From Bacteroidota bacterium (GTDB lineage: Bacteria > Bacteroidota > Bacteroidia > Chitinophagales > Chitinophagaceae), in assembly GCA_947452555.1 (NCBI GenBank), contig CANGDH010000001.1, positions 372,001 through 436,000 of the forward strand: a DNA stretch of 64,000 nucleotides. The letters are read 5' to 3'. Positions 32,801-40,148 of this stretch are shown here, piece by piece. Position numbers and translations under genes: made by a program. How positions within the stretch are numbered: the first letter of the stretch is position 1; each line of letters opens with the position of its first letter. The notes under the pieces were generated by a model, which saw nothing but the letters and a program-made list of their open reading frames with translations, did no database searches and was not told where the DNA came from.

Positions 32801-33176
32801 AACACCATATGGCACAGTAAGTTTAAGTTCTTCTTCAAATAACAATACAACTGAGACTAATAAAGCTCCAACTAGTTATCATATTCCTAATTTAGAAATT
32901 GATATTCCAGAAGGCTTCTCTCCTAATCGTGATGGAGTAAATGATAAGTTTATAATTATTAAACCTTCAGGAACCATATTAGACCTGGAAGTTTACAATC
33001 GTTGGGGTAGTATTGTTTATTATAGTGCAAACTATAATAACGAATGGGATGGCAAGGGTACTAATAATTTCATAGGACAAGATTTAATGGATGGTGGTTA
33101 CTATTATACATTAAAGGCAAAGTCAATGACTGGTACTGTTCAAATTTATAAAGGGTTTGTAATAATTCAAAGGTAA
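23814..33176 (+). CDS. Very large multidomain surface protein with T9SS type B (CHU_C / gliding-motility-associated) C-terminal domain
   Basis: 3120 aa; signal peptide; cadherin/VCBS-like, DNRLRE-like and Ig-like segments; C-terminal PEGFSPNRDGVNDKFIIIKPSG...LEVYNRWGSIVYYS...WDGKGTN. Confidence 0.9.
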   Translation: MFSCKKVFRSVIILVTTVVLSQNLVLAQSTVFKTGSAIIDMGGAGAPTVNNSLKPYGLIYALLSGYNVPVNGVIGQSKVKDGIDFTYGAKSYKGGTYVISAEMISPDVKALLTSWATQGVLIDYTTSDLTVNVTYKIAFAPKWVMDKTNGNIAVAYLTAAGIPAAAYSFKDPSELGSCDDIFVLPHASPTWNTHNNLFKFNRDYRGAIYVSCSAGSALESLYKDSSDGSRYSMNFLTTTGLVPASTHAAAVTPFVHQFPTEPIAQYIGKTDAAQIKGAEVVYLPKKGGRWNTGTKILTLSPTQSNIPTLSDGPAAINVFGRGFDDPSRGYVFYEAAHSVAGTTAEFIAAQRMFFNFSFFALGDKAANSALSLSLNNVSGTSTVPTQLNGNSVSHPNSYTFVATASTADTYTFQWKSSVPGSFSTPTNTTTTSTVVFTPNDVTSATQAVISCIATASTCSRSAFDSKGTTVIPSVPSLNSAALTLNVKSDCANNAFTFNVFDSVVDVNAGARTLSVTTTPSNGTISVNATSGAVTYTPNSMFQGTETLNYTISNGGVSTPASNTITIYVGKSSTAPKLTNDTYTSILENQLTVLRVLDNDKNNPSSSLKDKLFIREITSRPAKGYVYINSDRTLSYVSKKNTSVADYTESFSYEACNDLGLCSIATVTVSVVDCGCGTDLYKLGISTGGSSGTITLTATADSYIDKNSTSTNYYNASELRLSGSSSRTRVPLFKFDLSTIPTGVTINSAYLKTYLSQTADLSSNNPFPATIYPLKRDWVENGVTWTKFNSTTNWGTSGATSSGTDYVSITSAPTFTSPGTNSSTSAGTLIQSDIKNIVNGWINGTYTNYGLIIFPTSTSSSSSVYLGSKENTNSPVSYKPLLVVSYGGTSYNCISIPTNYKPIVYLDNVTTASNTNLSITPLLNDFNYYTNTNSITSFTQPAHGTASRSSNTITYIPNGSFVGNDTLTYTVTDATNSQTNTATIIIDVTRVAPVINHDEASTPSATPITINVSANDSDPQGSLDVPIITSNPKFGIATISGNSILYTPNAGYVGKDTLVYLRASAAIVGACSLPLSDTALVVITITNRVPLATNDNISASSCKPIEMDLLVNDQDPEGTPLTIYIISNPTHGIITKDANGKYIYTSASNYVGADQFTYKVKDGSTDSLSSTNATVSINVSAASINHAPNAVDDTDNTVVNQDVSTDVIANDSDPDNDGISINITASGLQAPSHGSIQLLGNGQISYMPTANYTGTDTYQYQVCDNNINCSGISGNLCSIATVTITIKALPISISGTVWNDIDKSASGFTTIRNGYEVGSNAFNGLYAHLVDASNNVIDQAPIAYDGTYLFSSAPSNATSLKIVLNNQLFALGSTITIGSIPTGFASTTPLITSTFNTTVSDIAGQDFGINQLPTANSFTFAEQTNPSPSSLTVTSNKFSGSDADGTINGFHFTSFPNSVVSITINSVTYTSSSWPVDGVTVGTASLTVSIVPNAGTVSPTISFKTIDNAGFETTTAASITLPLYIQLTAGTISLNAGTSSTSVTYCGPTVPSAFYSLTSPAGGRGTILYQWEKSTDGSYWVPKTGATSIDYTPTASLDSTTYYRRKSYTSIDLAVYSNTITVTINALPTITAFTNGSRSGTGIVVVDATAGANSTVDWYSLIKAGSLLSSGTVSNTAISYTSPSISTTTIYFAQARDLLTSCLSANRTAVTAEVIGTINGGVISADQALCGTSIPDLIASDVLASGTGTITYQWQSSTTSSLTGFTNITSETGETLQPGTISATTYYRRDVTANSGSGILTSTSNVITVTVNPLPALPIAVNKARTGVGTVLLSASTPTGITVDWYDDNILTNVLATGTNNFTTPELADTTSYYTVARNIATGCSTSTTEVIAIVNEAFNGGIISGPSNVCINSIPALLTSSSLANGGTRDLTGATLGSYTYQWESSTTSTSAGFSAISGAISTTYQSGTLSSTTFFRRKVTTPNDPAAYSNVITINVNALPTISTIINSAICAGSGIVLTTTGAATYSWSPSTGLSATNIASPTASPSTTTVYAVTAIDLNGCSNTASTTITVNALPTITLGSTTSVNSRAISFNLPYTATTGSPSTFNISTTSPNALSGFTAISNASLSSSPIAITIPASAAGTYNFNINVTNTTTSCTSPNVGFTEIITLAPPSGLSYTSPNVYTTGVTITNLNPTVTGTVTNYTISPSLPAGLVINAITGIISGTPNSASPITTYTVTASNTSGSVTANVIITVLNNSVVQPQGGITAVDYKLLTTDSVKIKVNITAGQTPFTVIISNSLNSDIDTVLNVLNGDTLTFKPISSSAKFTITKIIDANSIVRASGFTKDTTKINILKPNIALTLKASAAVKQPDNSFKTTLSLKIKNSGELDLGNVQVNANLSDVFPAGINYRLDSVKVVNGNFRINPNYLGNGSATSPSSINPNKGLVATSGIKSNAVLDANYLFDNGANLAINQEGLVQYYLSIGATTQNVVLKLQFVSTGAGQLTNSNGIVSQQSSIAVSDDGSNLAKHPNNTNSGTPLPTYLPLFPVEKIGTSLSVGAATVVSGGYTFPFVLKIKNYGNLNLDSLVITQNFANTFTAPDNATIVGTPTFTGNLGLNTGFNGYTDTLLVDHNGKLVVGDSATISYTLLVSTNKTSATWLNQFIGSGHSTLDYTLVSDSSTAGSNPDPSGDNDPLESELTRFYINYLPPAPPTVDNKLYLYQSVTPSTISSLVKSYPIGTVPVWCNIATAICATTAPTMPTIIGRYVYQLRSYDTTSKLYSVAYVNDTITIKPPVPLVMDSTYIIGVKNNPLNVGVQVKGMTGSTLNYFYKTVKQNAVPVLGTIAGTLNYTASQIVNSIESDTTSFKVIMLNVIDVIHLQKIAGEAVLQSNSTFNVPFTFVVSNLTNKIMDSVVIVDNLLNSVLSPSTYSVISVTSTGKLIANPVFNGASDQMLSKYTSKLDPFAKDTIHFVMNYVPNGITGILSNTAIVKATTPYGTVSLSSSSNNNTTETNKAPTSYHIPNLEIDIPEGFSPNRDGVNDKFIIIKPSGTILDLEVYNRWGSIVYYSANYNNEWDGKGTNNFIGQDLMDGGYYYTLKAKSMTGTVQIYKGFVIIQR

Positions 33177-33177
33177 T

Positions 33178-34107
33178 ATGAGAAATAAAATATATTTAAT
33201 TCTAGTAGTTTTTGGACTATTAATGATTCAGGAATCTAAAGGACAGTCTTTACCAATGTATTCTCAATACATGTACAATATGGTAAATATTAATCCGGCA
33301 TATGCTGGTACTAGAGGTGTTCCAAGTTTGTCAGCAATTTGGAGAGAGCAGTGGGTAGGGTTGCCTGGTTCTCCAACAACCAAATCATTTACTTATGATG
33401 CACCTAGCGAAAATAAGAAAGTCGGTTTTGGTATCCAGTTGTATGATGATAAATATGTAAACTACATTAAGAGAACAGGGGTAAACTTGTATTATAATAT
33501 TAAAGTACCAGTTTCAGAAAGAGGGGTCATTAGTTTTGGTTTAAAAGCGGGTATATACAATGATACTAAAAATTTGAATAATACCTATTTAGGAGCTAGT
33601 AGTGCCTATTTGACGGATGTTACCTATGCAAGTAATTTAAATAAAATTGTTCCTTTAGCTGGGGCGGGCGTTTATTATAATGACGATAAATTTTATGCCG
33701 GATTTTCTGCTCCAGACGTTATTACATTTTCAAAAGTAAAGGACTATAGCTCTGACAAGGGACTTTTTCAAGTAAATGAAATACATTACTTTATTACTTC
33801 TGGATATTCATTTGATTTGAATGATGAAGTTCAAGTTAAACCTTCTTTTTTATTAAAAGCAACAAGTGGAGCACCATTAGAAGCAGACTTAAATACGAAT
33901 GTGTGGCTTAAAAATATATTAGGTTTGGGAGTTTCATACAGAACTGCAGAGTCTGTTTTAGGAATGGCGGAAATACAAATTTCACCTCAATTTAGATTTG
34001 GATATGCATATGATATGCCTTTTAAAAGACCTAATTCTCATGAATTATTCTTACGTTATGAGTTCGGTCGTTTATTCCCTAATAACAAATCTTACAAGTT
34101 ATATTAA
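33178..34107 (+). CDS. PorP/SprF family type IX secretion system membrane protein
   Basis: SLPMYSQYMYNMVNINPAYAGTRGVPSLSAIWREQWVGLPGSPTTKSFTYDAP. Confidence 0.93.
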   Translation: MRNKIYLILVVFGLLMIQESKGQSLPMYSQYMYNMVNINPAYAGTRGVPSLSAIWREQWVGLPGSPTTKSFTYDAPSENKKVGFGIQLYDDKYVNYIKRTGVNLYYNIKVPVSERGVISFGLKAGIYNDTKNLNNTYLGASSAYLTDVTYASNLNKIVPLAGAGVYYNDDKFYAGFSAPDVITFSKVKDYSSDKGLFQVNEIHYFITSGYSFDLNDEVQVKPSFLLKATSGAPLEADLNTNVWLKNILGLGVSYRTAESVLGMAEIQISPQFRFGYAYDMPFKRPNSHELFLRYEFGRLFPNNKSYKLY

Positions 34108-34109
34108 TC

Positions 34110-36533
34110 ATGAATAAGAATATTTCAAAATTATTATCAATAACATTAGCTGCTTTACTTTCTGTTAATTGTGTATTCTCTCAAACAACTGATGTCAAAA
34201 AAAGATTACTAGTTAGAGACTCATTGGATTTTAAATTAAGTTCATTTGGTGCTAACAGCGCAGCTGCAGAATTCAACCCTTTACCTTTTAAAGGAGGATT
34301 GTTATATGTTTCTAATAAAAAAACAAATGCCAATATACAAGGATTTAACAAAGTGTATTGGGTACCACAGCATTTATTTGGAATGAGTAAAAAAGACTCC
34401 ACTACTAAGTCTAAATTCAGTTTCAACGATGATTTTACTGCGCCTACTAGTAATGACAATAATATTTTAACGCATTATAGCAGAAGAAAAAGTAGATTAT
34501 TATTAAATGCAGTGGAACAACAATTTTCTGATTTTAATCCAGATCGTTCATTTGCCTTTAATGATTCTAGTAAGTTGGTTGTATATCCTTTATTATCTAG
34601 AAAAAAAATAAATGGTATAAAAAGATGGGAGTTATGGCAGGCGTATTTAAAAAATGGTCGATTGAGTAATGAGAAACGCATTTCTATATCCGACTCTGTT
34701 GCCGACTATTTAAACCCTTTTTTAACATCTAATGCTGATACTTTATATTTTTCAAGTAATAGAGCAGGAGGGAAAGGCGGATTTGATATTTATACATTAT
34801 TTAGAAAAAATGGAATTTGGGAGAAACAACCTGTTTCAATTGATGAAATAAATACAGACGCTAACGAGATTTATCCAGTTGCAAAACTAGATACATTATT
34901 ATACACTTCAGATAGAGTTGGTGGATTAGGTGGATACGATTTATATCAATATGTTAAAGGTTCAAAAATGAATACGAATGTGGGGTATCCATTAAATTCT
35001 AATTTTGATGATTTAGGACTAGTTTCATTAGGTAATCAATATTATCTAACTTCTAATAGACAAGGTTCAGCTGATATTGCTGCTGTGTTGTATAATCCTA
35101 TTTCTATTTCAATTAATGGTCAACTTACCTATAAGAACGACAATCAATTAGTGCCTAATCAAAAGCTTTTTATCTTTGATAAAGACGAGCATGTTTTAGT
35201 TGACAGTATCATTACAGACAAGAACGCATTATATAAATTTACTGCAAAGCCAAATAGAAATTATTTATTTACTACTATAAATGCGGATGGTATTACTGAG
35301 CAAATTGATTTTGCAACTAATGATAACTTAATTCAAAAAGCAGATATTGTATTGAATCTTTTAGGAAGAAGTCCTAAGCAAATAAAAGATTCAATACTAG
35401 ATGTATTAGCAATAGCACAGAAAAAGTATCAAGACAGTATTAACGCAAATTATTTTGCTAATAAATTTGTAGTCTATTTTGGATTTGATAAAAATGTACT
35501 TGTAAATAAAGAAAAACTAGTTTTGGATAGTTTGATATCTAAATTGAAATCACTACCAAATACGTATGCTATTATTGGTGCTTTTACAGATTGTATTGGT
35601 TCTTATAATTACAATTATCAATTGTCTGTTAAAAGAGCAAAATATGTTCTTAATTATCTTAAGTTAAAAGGGATAGACAACAAAAGGTTTGTCACTAATG
35701 GCTATTCAAAAAATTATACTATTACCCCTTGTTATGTAGGTGCAAAAAATGCATCTCAACAGAGTAATCGTCGTGCTGAAATAGTTTTAAGTTTAGAACA
35801 AAAAACTAATTGGGCATTATTGGAAAAAGAAAGAGGGGATAAATTCTATTCTGTAGTTAGCAGTAATCAAAATTTTAAACCAATTGAATTAAATATAAAA
35901 CCTAAGACAATTGTTCCTGTAATTAAAGTTATTGAGAAGAAAAAAGATACAGTTGTTAAAGTTGTTAAACCAATAGTAATAAAGAATAAAGATGCTGTTG
36001 TGAAAATTATTACTCCTGTAATTGTAGCTAAGAAAAAAGACACCGTTTCAAGAAGTCAAATAATAGTGGCTACGGCTTCAACATATAAAGAGGAATATAG
36101 TAAAGAAGAAATTCTTAAGGCTTTAGATTCTTTAGCAACTTTAAAGAAGGAACAAGAGCGTATTATTGAATACATGACAAAACGTATAAATAAGAAGCCT
36201 ATTGACATATTTGTGAGTTCTGACACTGTTTCTATTGAATTATATGATAATGGTATTCATGACAAGGATTCAGTTTCAATAATTTATAATAATAGAATTT
36301 TAGTAGATAAGCAAGAGTTAAAAGTGAATAAACCAATTAAATTCAAATTAAAGATTGATAAGAATTTGAAAAATAATGAACTTGTAATGGTCGCAGAGAA
36401 TCTTGGAGCTGAACCCCCAAATACAGCTGTTATGTTTATTACCGAGAAGTCGGGTAAAAAACAACAAGTGTTGTTAGCTACCGATATGACCCATAATGAA
36501 GTTGTATACTTTATAAGGATTGGGAAGCAATAA
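34110..36533 (+). CDS. OmpA family protein with PD40-like repeats and a long C-terminal extension
   Basis: DTLYFSSNRAGGKGGFDIYTL, LLYTSDRVGGLGGYDLYQY; OmpA segment FVVYFGFDKN...AFTDCIGSYNYNYQLSVKRAKYVLNYL...SNRRAEIVL. Confidence 0.9.
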   Translation: MNKNISKLLSITLAALLSVNCVFSQTTDVKKRLLVRDSLDFKLSSFGANSAAAEFNPLPFKGGLLYVSNKKTNANIQGFNKVYWVPQHLFGMSKKDSTTKSKFSFNDDFTAPTSNDNNILTHYSRRKSRLLLNAVEQQFSDFNPDRSFAFNDSSKLVVYPLLSRKKINGIKRWELWQAYLKNGRLSNEKRISISDSVADYLNPFLTSNADTLYFSSNRAGGKGGFDIYTLFRKNGIWEKQPVSIDEINTDANEIYPVAKLDTLLYTSDRVGGLGGYDLYQYVKGSKMNTNVGYPLNSNFDDLGLVSLGNQYYLTSNRQGSADIAAVLYNPISISINGQLTYKNDNQLVPNQKLFIFDKDEHVLVDSIITDKNALYKFTAKPNRNYLFTTINADGITEQIDFATNDNLIQKADIVLNLLGRSPKQIKDSILDVLAIAQKKYQDSINANYFANKFVVYFGFDKNVLVNKEKLVLDSLISKLKSLPNTYAIIGAFTDCIGSYNYNYQLSVKRAKYVLNYLKLKGIDNKRFVTNGYSKNYTITPCYVGAKNASQQSNRRAEIVLSLEQKTNWALLEKERGDKFYSVVSSNQNFKPIELNIKPKTIVPVIKVIEKKKDTVVKVVKPIVIKNKDAVVKIITPVIVAKKKDTVSRSQIIVATASTYKEEYSKEEILKALDSLATLKKEQERIIEYMTKRINKKPIDIFVSSDTVSIELYDNGIHDKDSVSIIYNNRILVDKQELKVNKPIKFKLKIDKNLKNNELVMVAENLGAEPPNTAVMFITEKSGKKQQVLLATDMTHNEVVYFIRIGKQ

Positions 36534-36556
36534 GGTGAATTTTCGTCATTATTTCC

Positions 36557-36564
36557 TACCTTCG
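36557..36564 (+). promoter_or_regulatory. -7-like box TACCTTCG
   Basis: TACCTTCGCGGCTC 20 nt upstream of the ATG at 36585. Confidence 0.5.
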
Positions 36565-36584
36565 CGGCTCATTATTATTGAAAC

Positions 36585-37034
36585 ATGAAGAGAATTGAAA
36601 GACATAGAGCCATTTTAGGGGTAGACAATAAGGCAACTTTAAGTGATTTAAAGAAGGTTTATCGTAAGATCATGATGGAATGGCATCCTGACAAGTTCCA
36701 AGAGAGTGAAGAGGCTAAAAAAGGTGCAGAAGAGAAATCTACTAAACTAATTGCTTCTTATCACTTTTTAGTAAGTGTGCACCCTGAAACTCATGAAGCT
36801 ACATTGGCTGAATATACTGCGACTACAACAGATGCTAGTATTAATGATTTTGAGTTTAAATCTGAGATTTTGCGTGTTGTATTTTCAGACGGGAGTGAAT
36901 ACGAATATTATGGCGTTCCAAAAGCAATCTATGTAAAATTAGTTAATGCAGATACTCCAGACAGATTCGCTCGTCGACATATCTACATGAACTACTTATA
37001 TAGAAGTACCAATAAGATAGTTTCAGGCCAATAA
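36585..37034 (+). CDS. J-domain (DnaJ-like) protein fused to a KTSC-like domain
   Basis: HRAILGVDNKATLSDLKKVYRKIMMEWHPDKFQ (HPD present); C-terminal VVFSDGSEYEYYGVPKAIYVKLVNADTPDRFARRHI. Confidence 0.8.
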   Translation: MKRIERHRAILGVDNKATLSDLKKVYRKIMMEWHPDKFQESEEAKKGAEEKSTKLIASYHFLVSVHPETHEATLAEYTATTTDASINDFEFKSEILRVVFSDGSEYEYYGVPKAIYVKLVNADTPDRFARRHIYMNYLYRSTNKIVSGQ

Positions 37035-37661
37035 TTTATCTTCTTTCTTTGTTAAAAATTTGTGTACTTCGTCATCACTAATTTGTTCGAAGTCTTCATA
37101 ATAATCCCCAATTGCATGTAAGTTGGATGGACTTATTAATGAAATAATTTCATCTGCAAAAGGCATCAATTTAGCTAAGGTACTTTTAGCGCCAACAGGC
37201 GCGGCAATAATGATTTTTTTAGGGTAACTTTTTCTTATTTGCTGAATAGCAGCAATCAAGGAATTGCCAGTCGCTATTACGTCATCTACGATTATTACAA
37301 TCTTATCTTCTAAGTCTTCTGGCGTTTTATTTCCTAAGAATTTAGTTTTCATTTCTATTAGTCTTTTTCTAATGACTTTTAATTCCTCTTGAATATATAC
37401 GTCAAGTATTTTCTCATGTGGTGAAATAAAATAGTCTGATAGGGTAGCTGCTCCAATTGCATATTCTTTGTTAAATGGGTGACCCAATTTTTTTGCAAAA
37501 ATTAAATCTAATGGACAATGTAGATATTCAGAAACGATATAACCAATTGGCACACCTCCCCTTGGTAACGTTAAAACAACACAATGCTCATGTCTGTATT
37601 TTTTTAATTGTGTAGCTAAAATTTTAGCTGCTTCAATTCTATTTTTAAAAACATAATTCAT
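37023..37661 (-). CDS. Phosphoribosyltransferase family protein
   Basis: VVLTLPRGGVPIGY and PRPP-loop-like IVIIVDDVIATGNSLIAA. Confidence 0.88.
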   Translation of the reverse strand: MNYVFKNRIEAAKILATQLKKYRHEHCVVLTLPRGGVPIGYIVSEYLHCPLDLIFAKKLGHPFNKEYAIGAATLSDYFISPHEKILDVYIQEELKVIRKRLIEMKTKFLGNKTPEDLEDKIVIIVDDVIATGNSLIAAIQQIRKSYPKKIIIAAPVGAKSTLAKLMPFADEIISLISPSNLHAIGDYYEDFEQISDDEVHKFLTKKEDKLLA

Positions 37662-37671
37662 AGGATTTTTT

Positions 37672-38196
37672 TTATAATCTTAATAAAATTGCTTTTCTTG
37701 CTTTCTCATTAATTTCTTGTTCTGCAATATCGGTGAGCTCATTATCAATTTGAATTTCATCCATTTCTGCAGCATGGAATAATGCGGCCATTTTTGTCAT
37801 ATCTAATTCCTTCGCAAAAGAAGCCGCAGTCCCATACATACTTAATTTGAACAAATTTATTTGTTGAATCGCTTCAATTAAACAAGCATCTTTCACTTCA
37901 TGATCCTTACATAATGCTATTTTTTCATTTGCTTCGTCAATAAAAGCTTTCATGATTCTGTTATTAACACTCAATACTGCAATTTTTCCTTGAAGAACAT
38001 ATTTTTCAATATGTCTTATATGGTCTTCGGCAAAATCGATATATTGATCTATAATTGTTTTTAACTTAACAGCGCTTGCTTGAACTTTCCAATGTGTTAA
38101 TACATGCTTTAATTGGGCTTCTGCATTACTAAATTTATGTACATCATAGTCTAGTAAATTATGTAAAGTAACTATGGGCTGATTTTCGTTTTTCAT
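37672..38196 (-). CDS. DUF892 / YciF-like ferritin-like protein
   Basis: LHNLLDYDVHKFSNAEAQL...; overall helical composition and E/H pattern of the family. Confidence 0.65.
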   Translation of the reverse strand: MKNENQPIVTLHNLLDYDVHKFSNAEAQLKHVLTHWKVQASAVKLKTIIDQYIDFAEDHIRHIEKYVLQGKIAVLSVNNRIMKAFIDEANEKIALCKDHEVKDACLIEAIQQINLFKLSMYGTAASFAKELDMTKMAALFHAAEMDEIQIDNELTDIAEQEINEKARKAILLRL

Positions 38197-38365
38197 AAAA
38201 TAATTTTTTAGTGAAGGAATTATTTATTGAAATTAAATACAGTTAGAATTTTCAGCTAATACTATTATGAGTATTAAATGTATAATAGTAGTGAATTTTT
38301 TTTTGAACTTTATTCTGATGATTATATGAGTTCTGTAACATTTTAAGCTTGCCGGATTGATTGAT

Positions 38366-38388
38366 AAAATGTTTAAATTAAACATTTT
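38366..38388. promoter_or_regulatory. 23-bp perfect palindrome
   Basis: AAAATGTTTAA-A-TTAAACATTTT, 170 bp upstream of the DUF892-like gene. Confidence 0.4.
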
Positions 38389-38496
38389 AAATTAGCACAA
38401 AAGGTATATGTTATAGCGATGAATTTAAATCTAAATTTTTTAGATTAGAAGAAGTTAAACGTATAATTTCTAGTTTAGAAAATAGCTAACTATGAG

Positions 38497-39858
38497 TTAT
38501 TTTCTAAACATTTTCTCTATTATTTTTGAATTTTCTTCATTAATAATATAATTCATGTACCTGGCATCTTCCAATGACCGAATTCGTTGGATTAAAATTG
38601 AATCTACATTACAAATATTATTGAATTTATGGTTTATACGATTGATTGCATCAGTTCGTATACTTTTCTGGATTTCAATAGATTTCTTTTTAGTACCTAA
38701 ATAGCTATTAATATCATCTACAGTTAAAAACTTGCCATGTTTATTTTTTTCTATTAATTGCTCAATTAAAGCTTTTTCAATATTATTAAATGAGTTATTA
38801 TTTATTTCTTGTTTTATTATAGGGTTGCAAATTAAAATTTCAGTGTCTTTTTTACTATTTTTTTTAGATACAATAATTTTTGAGGCGCTAATGAGAAATA
38901 ATATTAGTACACTTAATCCTAATATTCCCCATTTTGTATTATTATAAATTGGTTCATATAGACTGTATGATTCTAGCTTAAAGTCATTAATTGAAATTGG
39001 TATAGTCTTTAAACTTGTGTCAGGATAATTTGTATAGAATATTTTGCCATCTTTTTCAAATGTAATTTGTAATGTAGTGCCTGATTTATCTAATAAAACT
39101 TCTAATATATGTTCATTTTTAAGTTTATAAACTTTATTATCATTAAAGTTTAAAAGTAAAATATTTCTTTCTGAATTAATTATTGTTCCGTTCAAACTAG
39201 GTAAGTTTACCATGAAATCTCCACTTATTTTTATTTTATTATTCAGCCTCCCAAGTATAATATTTATTTTTTTTATTATATCAAATTTAACAATATTGAA
39301 ATTTGGTGAATTTAAATCAGACTCCTCGTTAATGTTGGGTGGTTCAATATAATATAATACATTATTTTCAAGTTGAAAGTTTTGTATATAATTGATAGTG
39401 TTTCTAATGTTTTTAACTTTGGATATACTCCATTCTTTGGAAGTGTTAAAATGACGAAGCTGCCCATTATTATGCCAAAAACCATAACCACCAAATGAAT
39501 AGATTGTATCATTTAATGCAAAATCTATTGAATAAAATGAATTACCAAAATAGTAAGTAGAATCAATTCTGTCAAATTGTAGCACATTTTTAGTTAAATT
39601 AACTGCTTTAAAAACTTTCCCAGTACCGTCTATTAATATGTAAAGTCCATTTTTTGTTTTTATAAGTTTTTGAGAAGCTTTTGTTTGCATTATAAATTCT
39701 GGCAATATATTTAAGCTTTTTGTATTTGAAATTGAAGATATATTCCCCTTGTAATTATATAAATAGCTTAAAATTGGAGTAGACGATATTTTGTAGTTTT
39801 GTGCATCCATTTCAAACATTGCAAATTGTGATAATAATATTAATATTATTTGTTTCAT
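38497..39858 (-). CDS. Membrane-spanning sensor-like protein of unknown family
   Basis: Signal peptide; ~290-aa exported region; one TM (WGILGLSVLILFLISASKIIV); cytoplasmic tail with HTH-like LTVDDINSYLGTKKKSIEIQKSIRTDAINRINHKF. Confidence 0.6.
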   Translation of the reverse strand: MKQIILILLSQFAMFEMDAQNYKISSTPILSYLYNYKGNISSISNTKSLNILPEFIMQTKASQKLIKTKNGLYILIDGTGKVFKAVNLTKNVLQFDRIDSTYYFGNSFYSIDFALNDTIYSFGGYGFWHNNGQLRHFNTSKEWSISKVKNIRNTINYIQNFQLENNVLYYIEPPNINEESDLNSPNFNIVKFDIIKKINIILGRLNNKIKISGDFMVNLPSLNGTIINSERNILLLNFNDNKVYKLKNEHILEVLLDKSGTTLQITFEKDGKIFYTNYPDTSLKTIPISINDFKLESYSLYEPIYNNTKWGILGLSVLILFLISASKIIVSKKNSKKDTEILICNPIIKQEINNNSFNNIEKALIEQLIEKNKHGKFLTVDDINSYLGTKKKSIEIQKSIRTDAINRINHKFNNICNVDSILIQRIRSLEDARYMNYIINEENSKIIEKMFRK

Positions 39859-40087
39859 TCTTAAATGTAGTTAATCTATTATTTACTAATGTTTATTTCG
39901 AAGTATTTCTTTCTCTATAATAAGACATTTAATATACCTTAATATATAATAATATATTATACAATACTTTAACTCGTTTATTTTTTCCAATACTAATAAA
40001 CAACATAAAATCATGATTTACTTCATTTTATGTAGAATTTGCATCTTATAGGTAAAAATATACTGCCTATTAAAAAGAATGTTAATG

Positions 40088-40115
40088 ATTGAGTCTTCTG
40101 GGGGGAAGGCTCAAT
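40088..40115 (+). promoter_or_regulatory. Hairpin in the leader of the FG-GAP lipoprotein gene
   Basis: ATTGAGTCTTC-TGGGGG-GAAGGCTCAAT, 11-bp stem with one wobble, ends 33 nt before the ATG. Confidence 0.45.
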
Positions 40116-40148
40116 CAACATTTAATTTGAAATTAAATATTATTATAT

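Noticed and set aside
38395-38490. Possible gene remnant (ISTKGICYSDEFKSKFFRLEEVKRIISSLENS)
   Set aside because: About 30 codons without an ATG; too short to support a coding or pseudogene call, though it could be checked by BLASTX.
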